The translations under genes and the position numbers were made by a program. 64,000 bases of DNA from Anaerolineaceae bacterium (GTDB lineage Bacteria > Chloroflexota > Anaerolineae > Aggregatilineales > Phototrophicaceae), in contig NZXX01000001.1 of assembly GCA_002702065.1 (NCBI GenBank), forward strand, positions 1,364,001-1,428,000. The letters run 5' to 3'. The notes under the pieces were generated by a model. The model was given only the letters and a program-made list of their open reading frames with translations. It was not told the DNA's origin and did not search any database. Below, piece by piece: positions 42,301 to 50,310 of the stretch (positions within the stretch are counted from its first letter, which is position 1; the number at the start of each line of letters is the position of its first letter).

Positions 42301-44512
42301 AAAAGAGCGTGAGGAGTTTGAGAGCTACTGCACCAACGGGCAAAGCCAACTTAGTGCTATAGTTCACCGTCGTTGGCAACTCGACTTTTGGCTTGACATC
42401 GCACAGGTTACTGTGCGCCTTTTTGTAGAGGCCAGCGCCTACGAATTAGCCTTTGAAGTGGCCAGTCAAGCATTGGGCATGGTCGATGCTTGGAAAACGA
42501 AACACGGAAGAAATGATGACTCTCAGTTCGCGTTAATGACGCTACGAGTTCAGTATGCGAATCTTGTTGCTTGGAGACTCTATTGTCTATTTCAGATGTG
42601 CTTTGATACAACCACAAAGTCACGTTGCAAAGTAATTGCGGAAAACAGTCACGTGGCTGAAAGAACCTGGAGATACTTCTTTGAAATTGAGCCCAACTGG
42701 TCTAACTCCGAAGTTGTCACGGATAGCATCATACGTGACTTAACCGCTATCTATGAAGTTGTTCCTGACCACCCACTTGGCTTGTTTGTTGATGCGCTTG
42801 TGCTGAGTAAACAGCAACAATATGGTGTTGCGATAGAAAAGTCTATCACCCTCACGCAACATACTGATGTCTCAGATCACTCCTTTGAAACTGTAAATAG
42901 TACGGTACCTCATGCCACAATGCGACAAACATCGAATGAGTTTCCTGAACATTGGTTAGGTTTACTCGCTCATGTAACCGGGCAGTACCAGTTCACTTGT
43001 ATCGTTAACCATTACAATGTTCACATCTTTCTCGCCAATATGTATGAGAAAATTGGCCAGCTCGACCTTGCTATTGCACACGTCCAAAGATCTCTACACC
43101 AAACCTCGTATCCGTATTTCACCGTTGAGGGAATGTTAAGATTATCAGCGATGCTCATTGCTTCTGATCGTCACAATGAGGCTCTCGCTGTCCTCAATCA
43201 AGCAGAAGCAATTGTTAATAGGTCAAGCATTAATATTGACCATAATCTAGAACAGAAAATGCTAGTCATGCGTTGTACAATCCTTGTCCACCTCGGCCAT
43301 TATATGGAAGCCTTGGACGTGATCGAACGACTATTGCACCATCCAGATGCCAAAAATCTACCTATATTAGAGAGAATTGACTCTGTCGAGGATGATATAC
43401 GGGCCCAAAATTTGGCAGTTGACCAGAATGGCAAACCTTTTTTTATAGTTGATGAAACTATAAGCGGATTCCATAGCAATGCCAGACGCTATAAGGAAAT
43501 CCTTAATCTGATGTTTGCTTTGGACACTGAGCCGCACGCCTCGCTGCAAGTCTGTTATGCTCAACTTGTCGAGCTAACCGCTAATACTCTAAATGTTACA
43601 GCGGCTACACGGACGCTCTCTTCTACTGTTGATGTTTTTTTGCAGTCACACTTCATTGACTCGCGGGCTAAAGATAAGTTGTTGAATTTCTTCACATCTC
43701 TGAATTCAGAATTATCCCGAGGTTTAGATAGCTTCGCCCACGCAGCGACAATTAACCTAAACGATACAGCGCGACGACTTTGTTTATCCACAGACACCTT
43801 TAAGAAGAATAAACATGACGTTGACCTGTTTCCTGAAGCGTCGCCGGACATTTCGAGACGCGTAAATTTGGTAATTAGAACGCACCTCTATGAGTTATTA
43901 TCAGAGGTGGCAATTGATCAATTGGAGTGCTTCGCAGAAATGTGTATTTCACTTGCCTTTCTAGAAATCGAAACTAATCGGAAACATGGACAACCTTACT
44001 TATCAAGTGCAATGGCAGTGGTAGTAGGTACTTTCCTGGCAAATGCTAGCGAAAGAACGTCCAAGAATGGAAGTAGGTACTGGCACTCAACTGCGAGATA
44101 TTTTGATGTGCTAGGATGGGTACATTTTCGTGAAGCTATGCGACTTGAACCAGAACCAGAAGTGTTAAGTGATTCACTTCACTTAGCTGAGTACTACTTG
44201 CGTCAGGGGTTAGGGTACAATCCCTCGCTTGCTACAATACACTATCACCTGTCTCGAGTGTACCTGGCATTACTTGAGAACGCTTGGGGTCATTTTAGTA
44301 ATGACAGCCGGGATGTTTCTCGTAATGACGCTTCGGAAATCCACGTATTTCTAAGCTTAGCACTACGAGAGTGGCGGCTAGCAAGAGATTTGGATAAGAT
44401 TGGTCGTCTGGAGAATCAGCTATCCTGGATACGCGATAAACTAGAATCTTACAGGAAGGCTTGGGAAATGTACTTCTTCAATCAAAGCCGGACTCCAGAA
44501 GCAGAAAACTAA
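39347..44512 (+). CDS. Giant multi-pass membrane protein with TPR-like repeats
   Basis: 1,721 residues. Residues ~30-350 hold about eight hydrophobic helices (e.g. PIILTIASGIVYEIVVYSG, GVVFFLIILILTKLDL, LLSASVVILIIMVLLLN). After a soluble linker, residues ~510-1700 are helical with TPR features (GREAGLNGQWWLALEHYIQS, HILQRNWEEALAILRVAEA, KIGQLDLAIAHVQRSLH). No enzymatic motif is visible. It starts 90 bases after the NACHT gene, on the same strand, so the two are almost certainly an operon. It may be the membrane scaffold or effector partner. Not a family I recognise. Confidence 0.8.
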   Translation: MTFGENVSKSRLSKYATDEYSNRVFNGRLRDLTSSKPFRNYALPVYWIYVGLLMPIILTIASGIVYEIVVYSGISVGITIYVSDIDIRYVYLICVVIFFTVRLALTIVLPHRYWTISQRGGWWTYLFIALVWIWIFQSDDPVFPRGLLLSLSLLWFGCGSFILLLAMIPRRIRLIVLAAFSIGVLTLTVWQFSIVTNQLTVQSIVEITDLVPRVASDSTVPIGRRRLFGVVFFLIILILTKLDLEMSHVRSAWRAVTHRFRKDSLIYWISPTLVPPRYLSFIHYLNRVGSTKNWYNVVPIVVLVAGCFALIAPITRATLDHDSLLLSASVVILIIMVLLLNRLLLSVQKVASLSYVSKFEVDVPELAGFAELLTHTLVDQIRIVSLMMQVNQREIVELAEGVRCGIDMNLDLDHILLSDLEKATLFEPIGIFRQQTRYTIVDRLLQRIARTHVQGRMQSHRSRIHLHISVRHRGVSYLAQYTIDSTDNEHNLEDFYFSSAMRELVLRLIHVSVKLPFSSLEALSHFIQGREAGLNGQWWLALEHYIQSAQVDEAAGVGGQAGELQYYHLGMIHILQRNWEEALAILRVAEASEHPRIELLYAIALAETYFSWDNLDQDHSSFDNLVGRIETILRKRPGFAEAQSLFAFILYRRVQLLENDTSVENGQRGNRLKQLAIKRTNLNKALHYSRGAYVNHWKHIVCLHHEMRTRDYYRNLKSRVDYQVDIYAIALRQTADVLNMLGFFAEANTYDKELADLFSLKDFTIAKWDATTALELGQKLVEDSQYSTVKDFIIYLTRKEGSQVSYSGSDVSVSHLPKSAMYLDYALYQRPDYIVDEKAKNNLRSLTFICQRHSSLSALESYFDIDRVAYPSDLIDETTNYTLFWLVMRLDLLGFFAPENVISSSYYPIHDSYPILAEMAALVDRGKLSLKRDSESYKQYKRLRRKLLSVLSKTYSGNLAPQGKAYNLLVLGLASDFLNCWLETEKEREEFESYCTNGQSQLSAIVHRRWQLDFWLDIAQVTVRLFVEASAYELAFEVASQALGMVDAWKTKHGRNDDSQFALMTLRVQYANLVAWRLYCLFQMCFDTTTKSRCKVIAENSHVAERTWRYFFEIEPNWSNSEVVTDSIIRDLTAIYEVVPDHPLGLFVDALVLSKQQQYGVAIEKSITLTQHTDVSDHSFETVNSTVPHATMRQTSNEFPEHWLGLLAHVTGQYQFTCIVNHYNVHIFLANMYEKIGQLDLAIAHVQRSLHQTSYPYFTVEGMLRLSAMLIASDRHNEALAVLNQAEAIVNRSSINIDHNLEQKMLVMRCTILVHLGHYMEALDVIERLLHHPDAKNLPILERIDSVEDDIRAQNLAVDQNGKPFFIVDETISGFHSNARRYKEILNLMFALDTEPHASLQVCYAQLVELTANTLNVTAATRTLSSTVDVFLQSHFIDSRAKDKLLNFFTSLNSELSRGLDSFAHAATINLNDTARRLCLSTDTFKKNKHDVDLFPEASPDISRRVNLVIRTHLYELLSEVAIDQLECFAEMCISLAFLEIETNRKHGQPYLSSAMAVVVGTFLANASERTSKNGSRYWHSTARYFDVLGWVHFREAMRLEPEPEVLSDSLHLAEYYLRQGLGYNPSLATIHYHLSRVYLALLENAWGHFSNDSRDVSRNDASEIHVFLSLALREWRLARDLDKIGRLENQLSWIRDKLESYRKAWEMYFFNQSRTPEAEN

Positions 44513-44647
44513 TGGAAACCGCGACACGCACACTTTGGGTGTACTCACACCCGTCGCCTATTGTGAAGCTCAAACTCTCCAGCTTTGACTCGACCGAAAA
44601 ATGTGGAGCCTACGCGAGTAACCATACACGCGTCTCGCATGGACGTT

Positions 44648-44754
44648 CAGGATAGCCTAATTGACGTGCGAAACCTCTTACCTTTCCACCAAGCTCTAAT
44701 AGGGGGTAGCAGAAAAATATTGTACACAGTCGGGGTCGAACCCCGTTGCTCCCG
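44648..44754. repeat. Direct repeat B (right boundary of the second island)
   Basis: Partner of 34817-34923, differing at about nine bases and two single-base indels. It ends CGGGGTCGAACCCCG, TTGCTCCCG, which is closer to the real tRNA-Asp 3' end than copy A. A terminator follows at 44782, as expected downstream of the original tRNA. Confidence 0.85.
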
Positions 44755-44781
44755 ACTCAGCCATCCGATTGGTGGCACCTG

Positions 44782-44812
44782 GCGTCAAGTTAAGTGAACT
44801 TGGCGCTTTTTG
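44782..44812 (+). terminator. Intrinsic terminator after direct repeat B
   Basis: GCGTCAAGTT pairs with AACTTGGCGC (one G-T pair, 5-nt loop), followed by TTTTTGTTTT. Probably the original chromosomal terminator of tRNA-Asp before island insertion. Confidence 0.8.
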
Positions 44813-44907
44813 TTTTCCCCCACCTGATTTTTCTCCAACGTCTACCGATAACTCACTAAACGACGACACCCCAACGGGATCGGCTCCCCGATGAGGTGTC
44901 TGACCAA

Positions 44908-45014
44908 TGCGCTGACGTCACCAGCGCACGGCTGACGGTGATTCTAACACGAACACCCTCCCTGTGCGTTGAGCAACCCGCTAAACAAGCGGGCAGCGTC
45001 AGGGAGGGTGTTTT
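44908..45014. other. Hairpin cluster ahead of the mobilisation genes (possible oriT or terminator)
   Basis: A 7-bp hairpin TGCGCTG/CAGCGCA (44908-44928) is followed by a long composite: AACACCCTCCCTG (44952-44964) pairs perfectly with CAGGGAGGGTGTT (45000-45012), enclosing CCCGC/GCGGG (44977-44993). TTTT follows. It could be an origin of transfer for the relaxase-like gene at 46128, or a strong terminator. With the direct repeat and terminator at 44648-44812 this accounts for 44513-45076. Confidence 0.5.
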
Positions 45015-45076
45015 GTCTGAGCGGGCGTAGGCGGCCAGCTATCCGAAGCAATGGTGTATCTGGAGAAGAAGATAAC

Positions 45077-45964
45077 ATGTTGTCACAGATCAAGCCTTTA
45101 ACTCAAGAAGAGCGCCAGAAGGCACTTGCAGCGGCACAGCAGGCTGTCATGCGCGCTGTGGGCGACCGTCCCCAACGGGAGGATTTTGACCAACACAGTG
45201 CATCACGCTTTCCCATGTCGGTGACACGGCTCATCAATGGCCTCTGTATCGTGCTGCTGCTGGCGGCCTTCACGCCGTCAGCGATCCGCTTGTTCGTCAT
45301 CGGCTCAGAGACCTTCGGTGCGGCCATCCCGGATCATCTGGCAATGGCCGCAGTGGGAGTGGCGACGGTGCTGACGGCGGAGATCGGTCAGGTCGTGTTC
45401 TCATTGGCCCTCGCCACGCTGGGCACGACGGCAAGTACCCGACGGCTTCTTTACGTGAGCATGGGGATTGCCACTGCTATCGCGCTGGTGGGCAACATTC
45501 AGGTGGCACTGCCAGGTCATGCAGAAAGTCCCTTCGCGTGGCTGGAAGCCATCGCGCCGCCGCTGCTAGTGCTCAGTACGGCCTACGTTCTCAAGGGGCA
45601 ATTGCTTGAATCCATCGAAATGCGTCATGCGAACGAGAGAGCGTATCAGGAAGCCGTCAACCTGTGGCAGAGTGCGACCGCGGACCCGGAGCAGCATCCT
45701 CAGTGGAAGCAGTTCTATGCCAACGCGCTGCATGATGCCCTCCGCAAGGTGAACAGCCGCCGCAAAGATGCACTGGCAGCGCTGACCACTGCTGACTGGC
45801 GAGCGCTGGTCTACCGCGAACTCCAGGCTGACCAATGGTTCGTAGAATCGGTAATCGAGCAAGCCGTGCCAGCGGAAATTCAGGAGGATGACCAGCCTGA
45901 ACCAGCCCCTTTAGCACTGAGCGCCAACAGCAACGGCGCGCATCCGCAGTATGCGAACGAATAG
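45077..45964 (+). CDS. Plasmid-type membrane protein
   Basis: About 295 residues. A charged N-terminus (KPLTQEERQKALAAAQQAV) is followed by four likely transmembrane helices (LINGLCIVLLLAAFTPSAIR, LAMAAVGVATVLTAEIGQVV, LLYVSMGIATAIALVGNIQV, WLEAIAPPLLVLSTAYVLKG) and a cytoplasmic coiled-coil tail. Proteins of this layout accompany mobilisation genes; a role in conjugal coupling is only inferred. GGAGAA precedes the ATG at 45077. Confidence 0.65.
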   Translation: MLSQIKPLTQEERQKALAAAQQAVMRAVGDRPQREDFDQHSASRFPMSVTRLINGLCIVLLLAAFTPSAIRLFVIGSETFGAAIPDHLAMAAVGVATVLTAEIGQVVFSLALATLGTTASTRRLLYVSMGIATAIALVGNIQVALPGHAESPFAWLEAIAPPLLVLSTAYVLKGQLLESIEMRHANERAYQEAVNLWQSATADPEQHPQWKQFYANALHDALRKVNSRRKDALAALTTADWRALVYRELQADQWFVESVIEQAVPAEIQEDDQPEPAPLALSANSNGAHPQYANE

Positions 45965-45981
45965 ACGAAAGGGGGTGTGCA

Positions 45982-46131
45982 GTGTGTGGTGCAGCATTAC
46001 CGAAATCAGATTATTACGCAGGTCGGCGGCGAGTCTACTGCTCTAACCGCTGCAAGCAGAAGGCCAAGCGCCAGCGCCGCCGAGCATTTCGTGTCGCTTT
46101 TCGCAATAAATTTAAGGGGAAGCCGCTGTGA
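45982..46131 (+). CDS. Mini zinc-finger protein
   Basis: About 49 residues, CGAALPKSDYYAGRRR, then VYCSNRCKQKAKRQRRR and a basic tail. With the upstream codons it reads C-A-V-C...C-x-x-x-C, a small zinc ribbon as often encoded near phage and plasmid replication genes. The GTG at 45982 follows AGGGGG but leaves out the first Cys; translation may begin at a non-standard upstream codon. Its stop overlaps the relaxase-like GTG start (GTGA). Confidence 0.6.
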   Translation: MCGAALPKSDYYAGRRRVYCSNRCKQKAKRQRRRAFRVAFRNKFKGKPL

Positions 46132-46802
46132 GTAAGCCGACGATCATTCCCAACTGGAAGTACCAGAAGCCGACCAGCGGTGGCTACAAAGGGCTGAAAA
46201 AACTGCTGAAGTACGTCAGCCACCGGGAGAGTCCGGACCATCGACCATTATGGGCAGAAGTCCGCTGGACGGACTGTGGCCTGGGCAGCACCTGGAAAGA
46301 GGTCTACCAGAACGCCGGAGCGCTGGCCGGACCCTACGTGCTGGCGCATCACATGGTGATCTCGCCCGCGCCGGACCTGATGCAGTTGCTCCCGGAAGAC
46401 ATCCGCCAGGAAGTAGTGCGCGAGGTCACGGAACGCACGATTGAGACCTGGCACATCGAGCGCGGCCTGGGCATACCCGAATATTCCTACTGTCTGCATG
46501 ACCGCGACACAGACGACGACTATGGACTTCAGCAGCTGCACACCCACGTCTTCATCGCCGGGACCATCGACAACGGCCTGGGCGAACGCCTGTCACATCG
46601 TGTCAACCGTGAACAGGTCTGCACCGACCGGGGTGGACTCAACCGGGCAGACAATCTGCACCGGATCGCCCGACAGGAGTTTGAGCAGATTTTGGATCGC
46701 AGCATCGGTGTGGAGTGGCGTTTGCACCGCGATCTTGAACAGGAGGACATCCACCACGGCTTGGAACTGGATGTAGCACACAACCTGGAGATCGACCTGT
46801 GA
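46128..46802 (+). CDS. HUH-type relaxase-like (mobilisation) protein
   Basis: 224 residues. AGPYVLAHHMVISPAPDL and the later LQQLHTHVFIAGTIDNG form the paired strand/HUH pattern of relaxases and Rep endonucleases; the H-T-H is the metal-binding motif. Candidate catalytic tyrosines lie at the N-terminal end (KYQKPTSGGYKGLKKLLKYV). If right, it nicks one DNA strand at an origin for transfer or rolling-circle replication. It lacks a helicase domain and is coupled to the mini zinc-finger gene. Confidence 0.6.
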   Translation: MSKPTIIPNWKYQKPTSGGYKGLKKLLKYVSHRESPDHRPLWAEVRWTDCGLGSTWKEVYQNAGALAGPYVLAHHMVISPAPDLMQLLPEDIRQEVVREVTERTIETWHIERGLGIPEYSYCLHDRDTDDDYGLQQLHTHVFIAGTIDNGLGERLSHRVNREQVCTDRGGLNRADNLHRIARQEFEQILDRSIGVEWRLHRDLEQEDIHHGLELDVAHNLEIDL

Positions 46803-46828
46803 GGGTGGGGCGTCGCACAGTGTTGGAA

Positions 46829-46948
46829 GCGAATGCTGGCGCATTCGCGGCTGTCCCGCCTGTAGTACATCACCTTGTGATGTATGCGGCGGATTGCGGG
46901 ACAGCCTACCCTCTACGCAGTAGGGGTAGCGAGTTTAATCAACTCGCT
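46829..46948. other. Cluster of strong hairpins downstream of the relaxase-like gene
   Basis: GCGAATGC/GCATTCGC (46829-46848), then GGCTGTCCCGC (46849-46859) pairing with GCGGGACAGCC (46896-46906), enclosing TACATCAC/GTGATGTA (46866-46884), then AGCGAGT/ACTCGCT (46928-46948). All are perfect stems within 120 bases. The remainder of 46803-47116 has no gene. Possible oriT, double-strand origin or structured RNA. Confidence 0.55.
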
Positions 46949-47116
46949 CCTCAGACGCCGGAGCGGCTTATCGCGCCACGCCTCTGCGTTGCGCACCAGC
47001 ACCATGCAGCGCGTGCGCCGCCGGTGCTGGCATGCATGGATCGTCATGGTTGACGGCGCTCATGCCCGTCCGAAATCGAGATTTCGTCCGTTATCGAACA
47101 AGTTTACGGAGTAACC

Positions 47117-47527
47117 ATGTCCGACAAAAGCAAAACGCAGTACACCAACCGTCTCAGTCTACACATCACCGAGGCCATGAGCAACCGGCTGGACCAGATC
47201 GCGTTGATGCGCGATGAAGCCAAGGCTGAGATCGTCCGCGCCGCGCTGAGAGCTTACCTGGATGACCAGGAGGACCTGCTGGGCAGCCGCAAACACTTCA
47301 CCAAGATGTTCCAGCGCCGGGTGGATTACCTGGAAAGGTTGCTGGCGATCACCTTGTGGCTGAACGTGCAGACGCTGCAAATTCTGTACGAACGTGTTCG
47401 CAAAGAACCTTATGACCTGGGGGACTTCCTGGCGGATGCCATTGGCTCGGGAATCGAGACCGAAGATGGTATTCATACCCTTGTCGAGCGCGCCTCACAG
47501 CGCAAAACCAAACCGCCAGCGAAATGA
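47117..47527 (+). CDS. RHH-type mobilisation accessory protein
   Basis: 136 residues. KTQYTNRLSLHITEAMSNRL, then DQIALMRDEAKAEIVRAALR, forms a ribbon-helix-helix. The rest is helical (HFTKMFQRRVDYLERLLAIT, LQILYERVRKE). RHH proteins of this kind bind oriT or operator DNA as relaxase accessory factors. A good GGAG precedes the ATG. Confidence 0.7.
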   Translation: MSDKSKTQYTNRLSLHITEAMSNRLDQIALMRDEAKAEIVRAALRAYLDDQEDLLGSRKHFTKMFQRRVDYLERLLAITLWLNVQTLQILYERVRKEPYDLGDFLADAIGSGIETEDGIHTLVERASQRKTKPPAK

Positions 47528-47638
47528 TCCACTGGCGGCACGGCTGGAGATTTGTATTTCAAAACTCGACACTTTGAGGATACATCAATCTGGCTGTGCT
47601 GTCTACGTAATGTAGTACATGAATGAGGAGAGTAAATC

Positions 47639-49897
47639 GTGAACAGCACGACAATGCCGCCGATTGTGAGAGCGGCACAAAGCAGTACTTTACTAGACGC
47701 GGCACTGGCCTATGCCGATCTGGGCATGAGCTTGATCCCTCTGACGGGCAAGCGTCCGGCGCTGACAAGCTGGACGCAGTACCAGAAGCAAAGCGCGAGC
47801 CCCGAAGACATCCACAGGTGGGGCAGGGCAGGACTGCTGCAAAACATCGGCATCGTCTGTGGTCCAGTGTCTGACAACCTAGTGGTCCTCGACCTGGACG
47901 GTGCAGCCGGTTATCCTGCCTTCGCCGCGACCTTCCCACATCTGGCACAGACCTACACCATCGCTACCGGTGGAGGTGTGGGTAAGCACGTCTACTTTCG
48001 CGTTGACGGATTAACGGCGAGTGTCAGGGCGATGGCTACGCCTATTGGCAATCTGGAGTTGTGTGGACAGGGCAGGCAGGTGGTGGCTTCGCCAAGCAGC
48101 CATCCAGAAACTGGAAAGCCGTACCAGGTTGAAAAGGCCCTCGACATCCTGCACATCACTGATCTGGAGGAGCTTGCGGCATGGATTGAAACCTTTAAGC
48201 CGCGTCAGTCAGCCGCTGAATGGCATCCGCCGCCGTCCTTCAGATTTCCGGCTGGGGACGCCTCGCTTAATCCGAGGGTGATCGATGCTATTGCTCAGAC
48301 TCTAGTAGGGCAGGGCTTCACGCAGCGCGGTGACTGGTTACATGGTTCCTGTATCCATCCGGAACACCACCAGAACGGTGACCGCAATCCGAGCTTCGGC
48401 TTCAACCTCAAGAGCGCCTATGGCTAATGTTACGTCTGCGGCACAATGCTTGCGAAAGATATCTGCGCCACGCTTGGCATTCAGCCGATCCATTTTGGGG
48501 GATTGTTCGAAAATCAGCTGATGACAAATGTAGCGACACGTCAAGTACGACAAGTGCCCAGTGCGCCAAAAGATCCACCGCCTACGTCGACAGACTACAA
48601 GCTCCCGGACTGGTTGGCGCAGTACATGGATTGGTCTGGGGCGACGGGCAACCAGACGCCGATGATCTTTCATCAGGCGGCTGGGCTGTGGTTGCTGGCA
48701 ACTGCCGTTGGTCGCAGACTCTACGGTGAAGCGCCCTGGGGCGTGAAGATATACCCGAATCTCTACCTGATGCTGGTGGCTGGGACGACCTTCTACCGTA
48801 AATCGACTGCTTACAAGCTGGCCGATCAGGTTGCACGCGCGGCGATTCCGCACATGCTCATGCCGACGCCGGGTTCGCCGGAGCGCTTCCAGGAGGCGTT
48901 GGCCGGGCGATTACCCTCCAACTTCGACAAGCTGACGAAGGAGCAACAGGAGCGACTGACCAGGGCACAGCCCTTTGCTTCGCAGCGTGGCTTGTTGAAG
49001 GACGAAGTGGCGGGTTTGTTCGGTGCGATTAACAAACGAGACTACATGGTGGGTATGAAAGACCTGTTGATGGAACTCTACGATTGTCCCGACTACTTCG
49101 ACAAGGATACCCAGACCGGGCTGAACATTATCGAGAATGCGGCACTGTCGATCCTGGGTGTGACGACACCGGCCAGCCTCTCCTGCGCAGTCAGCACCGG
49201 TGATTGGGACAACGGACTGCTGATCCGCTTTGCGCTGCTGGCCCCAGAGCCGGACTACGACGAACGACCGCCTGCGAAGGCGTATCGGGCTGTGCCACAG
49301 TCGCTCGTCAACGATCTGCGGACGCTGCATGAACGCCTCCCTGGACCGGCTCAGGATGACCCGGGCAAAACAGCGCCATTCGCACTCCGTCTTGATGTGC
49401 AGTGTTGGTCGCAGTGCCAGGATTACGGTGACTGGCTGCGTCGTATGTGCGATCCAGGAAGGGATACTGAGTTGGACGACCGGTTGAAGGGTGTCTATGG
49501 TCGAATGCACGTCCAGGCCTTCAAGCTGGCAACCTTATTCGGCGCACTTGACTGGCTGAATACTTCGGATGAAGTTCCTACAGTGAAGGACGATCACTGG
49601 AAAGTGGCACGCGCGATTGCCGAAGACTGGCGTATGAGCGCGCATCGTCTGCTGGAGCAGCTAGACCGCAGTGGGGATGCGGTGCAGGAGAAACGACACC
49701 AGGATCGAATGTTGACCTGCATTCGCGAGAAGGGCAGCCATGGCTATGCGCTGCGCGACCTCTATCGCAAGATGCACCTGACGGCCAAGAACGGACGGCA
49801 GATTGCCCAGGAACTTGTCAAAGCAGGTCTGGTGGTTGAGAGTCGCCTGAATGGGGCCGAAGCTTATATGGCCATTGAATTTATCTCAGTCGAATGA
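47639..49897 (+). pseudogene. Prim-pol / DUF3987 helicase-like gene interrupted by an in-frame TAA
   Basis: Codons 1-262 encode an AEP-type bifunctional primase-polymerase (AYADLGMSLIPLTGKRP, VVLDLDG with the catalytic acidic pair, TGGGVGKHVYFRV, then the start of a zinc finger GSCIHPEHHQNGDRNPS). TAA at 48425-48427 follows SAYG. The same frame continues CYVCGTMLAKDICATLGI, the second half of the zinc finger, into a DUF3987 domain with a P-loop-like GTTFYRKST and a C-terminal HTH. The stop probably replaced Tyr (one base). GTG start behind GGAGAG. Translation could restart at ATG 48446, but no site is visible. Confidence 0.85.
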
Positions 49898-49902
49898 AAT
49901 CG

Positions 49903-49980
49903 GTGACAGGTGTGACACGTGACTCCGTGACACGTCGAATTTGTCACAGAGTCACATTGTCACAATGTCACGTTTGTCAC
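49903..49980. repeat. Inverted array of nine 8-9-bp repeats (GTGACA / TGTCAC)
   Basis: GTGACA-type copies at 49903, 49912, 49919 and 49927 face TGTCAC-type copies at 49942, 49950, 49958, 49966 and 49975. Spacing is mostly 8 bases. It lies between the DUF3987 stop and the HU-like gene, so it is an operator, centromere or origin element. Confidence 0.8.
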
Positions 49981-50010
49981 CCAAAAAGACCAAAACTGAG
50001 GAGAAAAGCA

Positions 50011-50304
50011 GTGAATCATACGCAAAGAATTGCCCATGTTGCTCGCCAGCGACGGTATCTCACCAAAGCGCTTGTTCGTGAGGCAGTAGAAAGCTACTTC
50101 GAGGTGCTGGCAGAAGACATTAGCACTGGTGATTGGGTCGATCTGCCAGGAATTGGCAAGCTCCAGGTCATCCAAGAGGACGCCAATGTTGAGCTAACCT
50201 CGTTTGGTAGTAACGGGCAGCGGGTCAAGCGGCGTGTAACCCGGCGGCTGCGAACAAGGATCCGGTTGTATGACAGATTCAAGGTGCGGTGTCGAAACAA
50301 ATGA
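50011..50304 (+). CDS. HU/IHF-like DNA-binding protein
   Basis: 97 residues. RRYLTKALVREAVESYFEVL, then EDISTGDWVDLPGIGKLQV and a basic RRVTRRLRTRIRLY tail, match the HU/IHF fold (two helices, then the beta-saddle GDWVDLPGIGKL). Nucleoid-type proteins are common on mobile elements, where they assist replication and recombination. The GTG at 50011 follows GAGGAGAAAA. Confidence 0.75.
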   Translation: MNHTQRIAHVARQRRYLTKALVREAVESYFEVLAEDISTGDWVDLPGIGKLQVIQEDANVELTSFGSNGQRVKRRVTRRLRTRIRLYDRFKVRCRNK

Positions 50305-50310
50305 AGCCGC

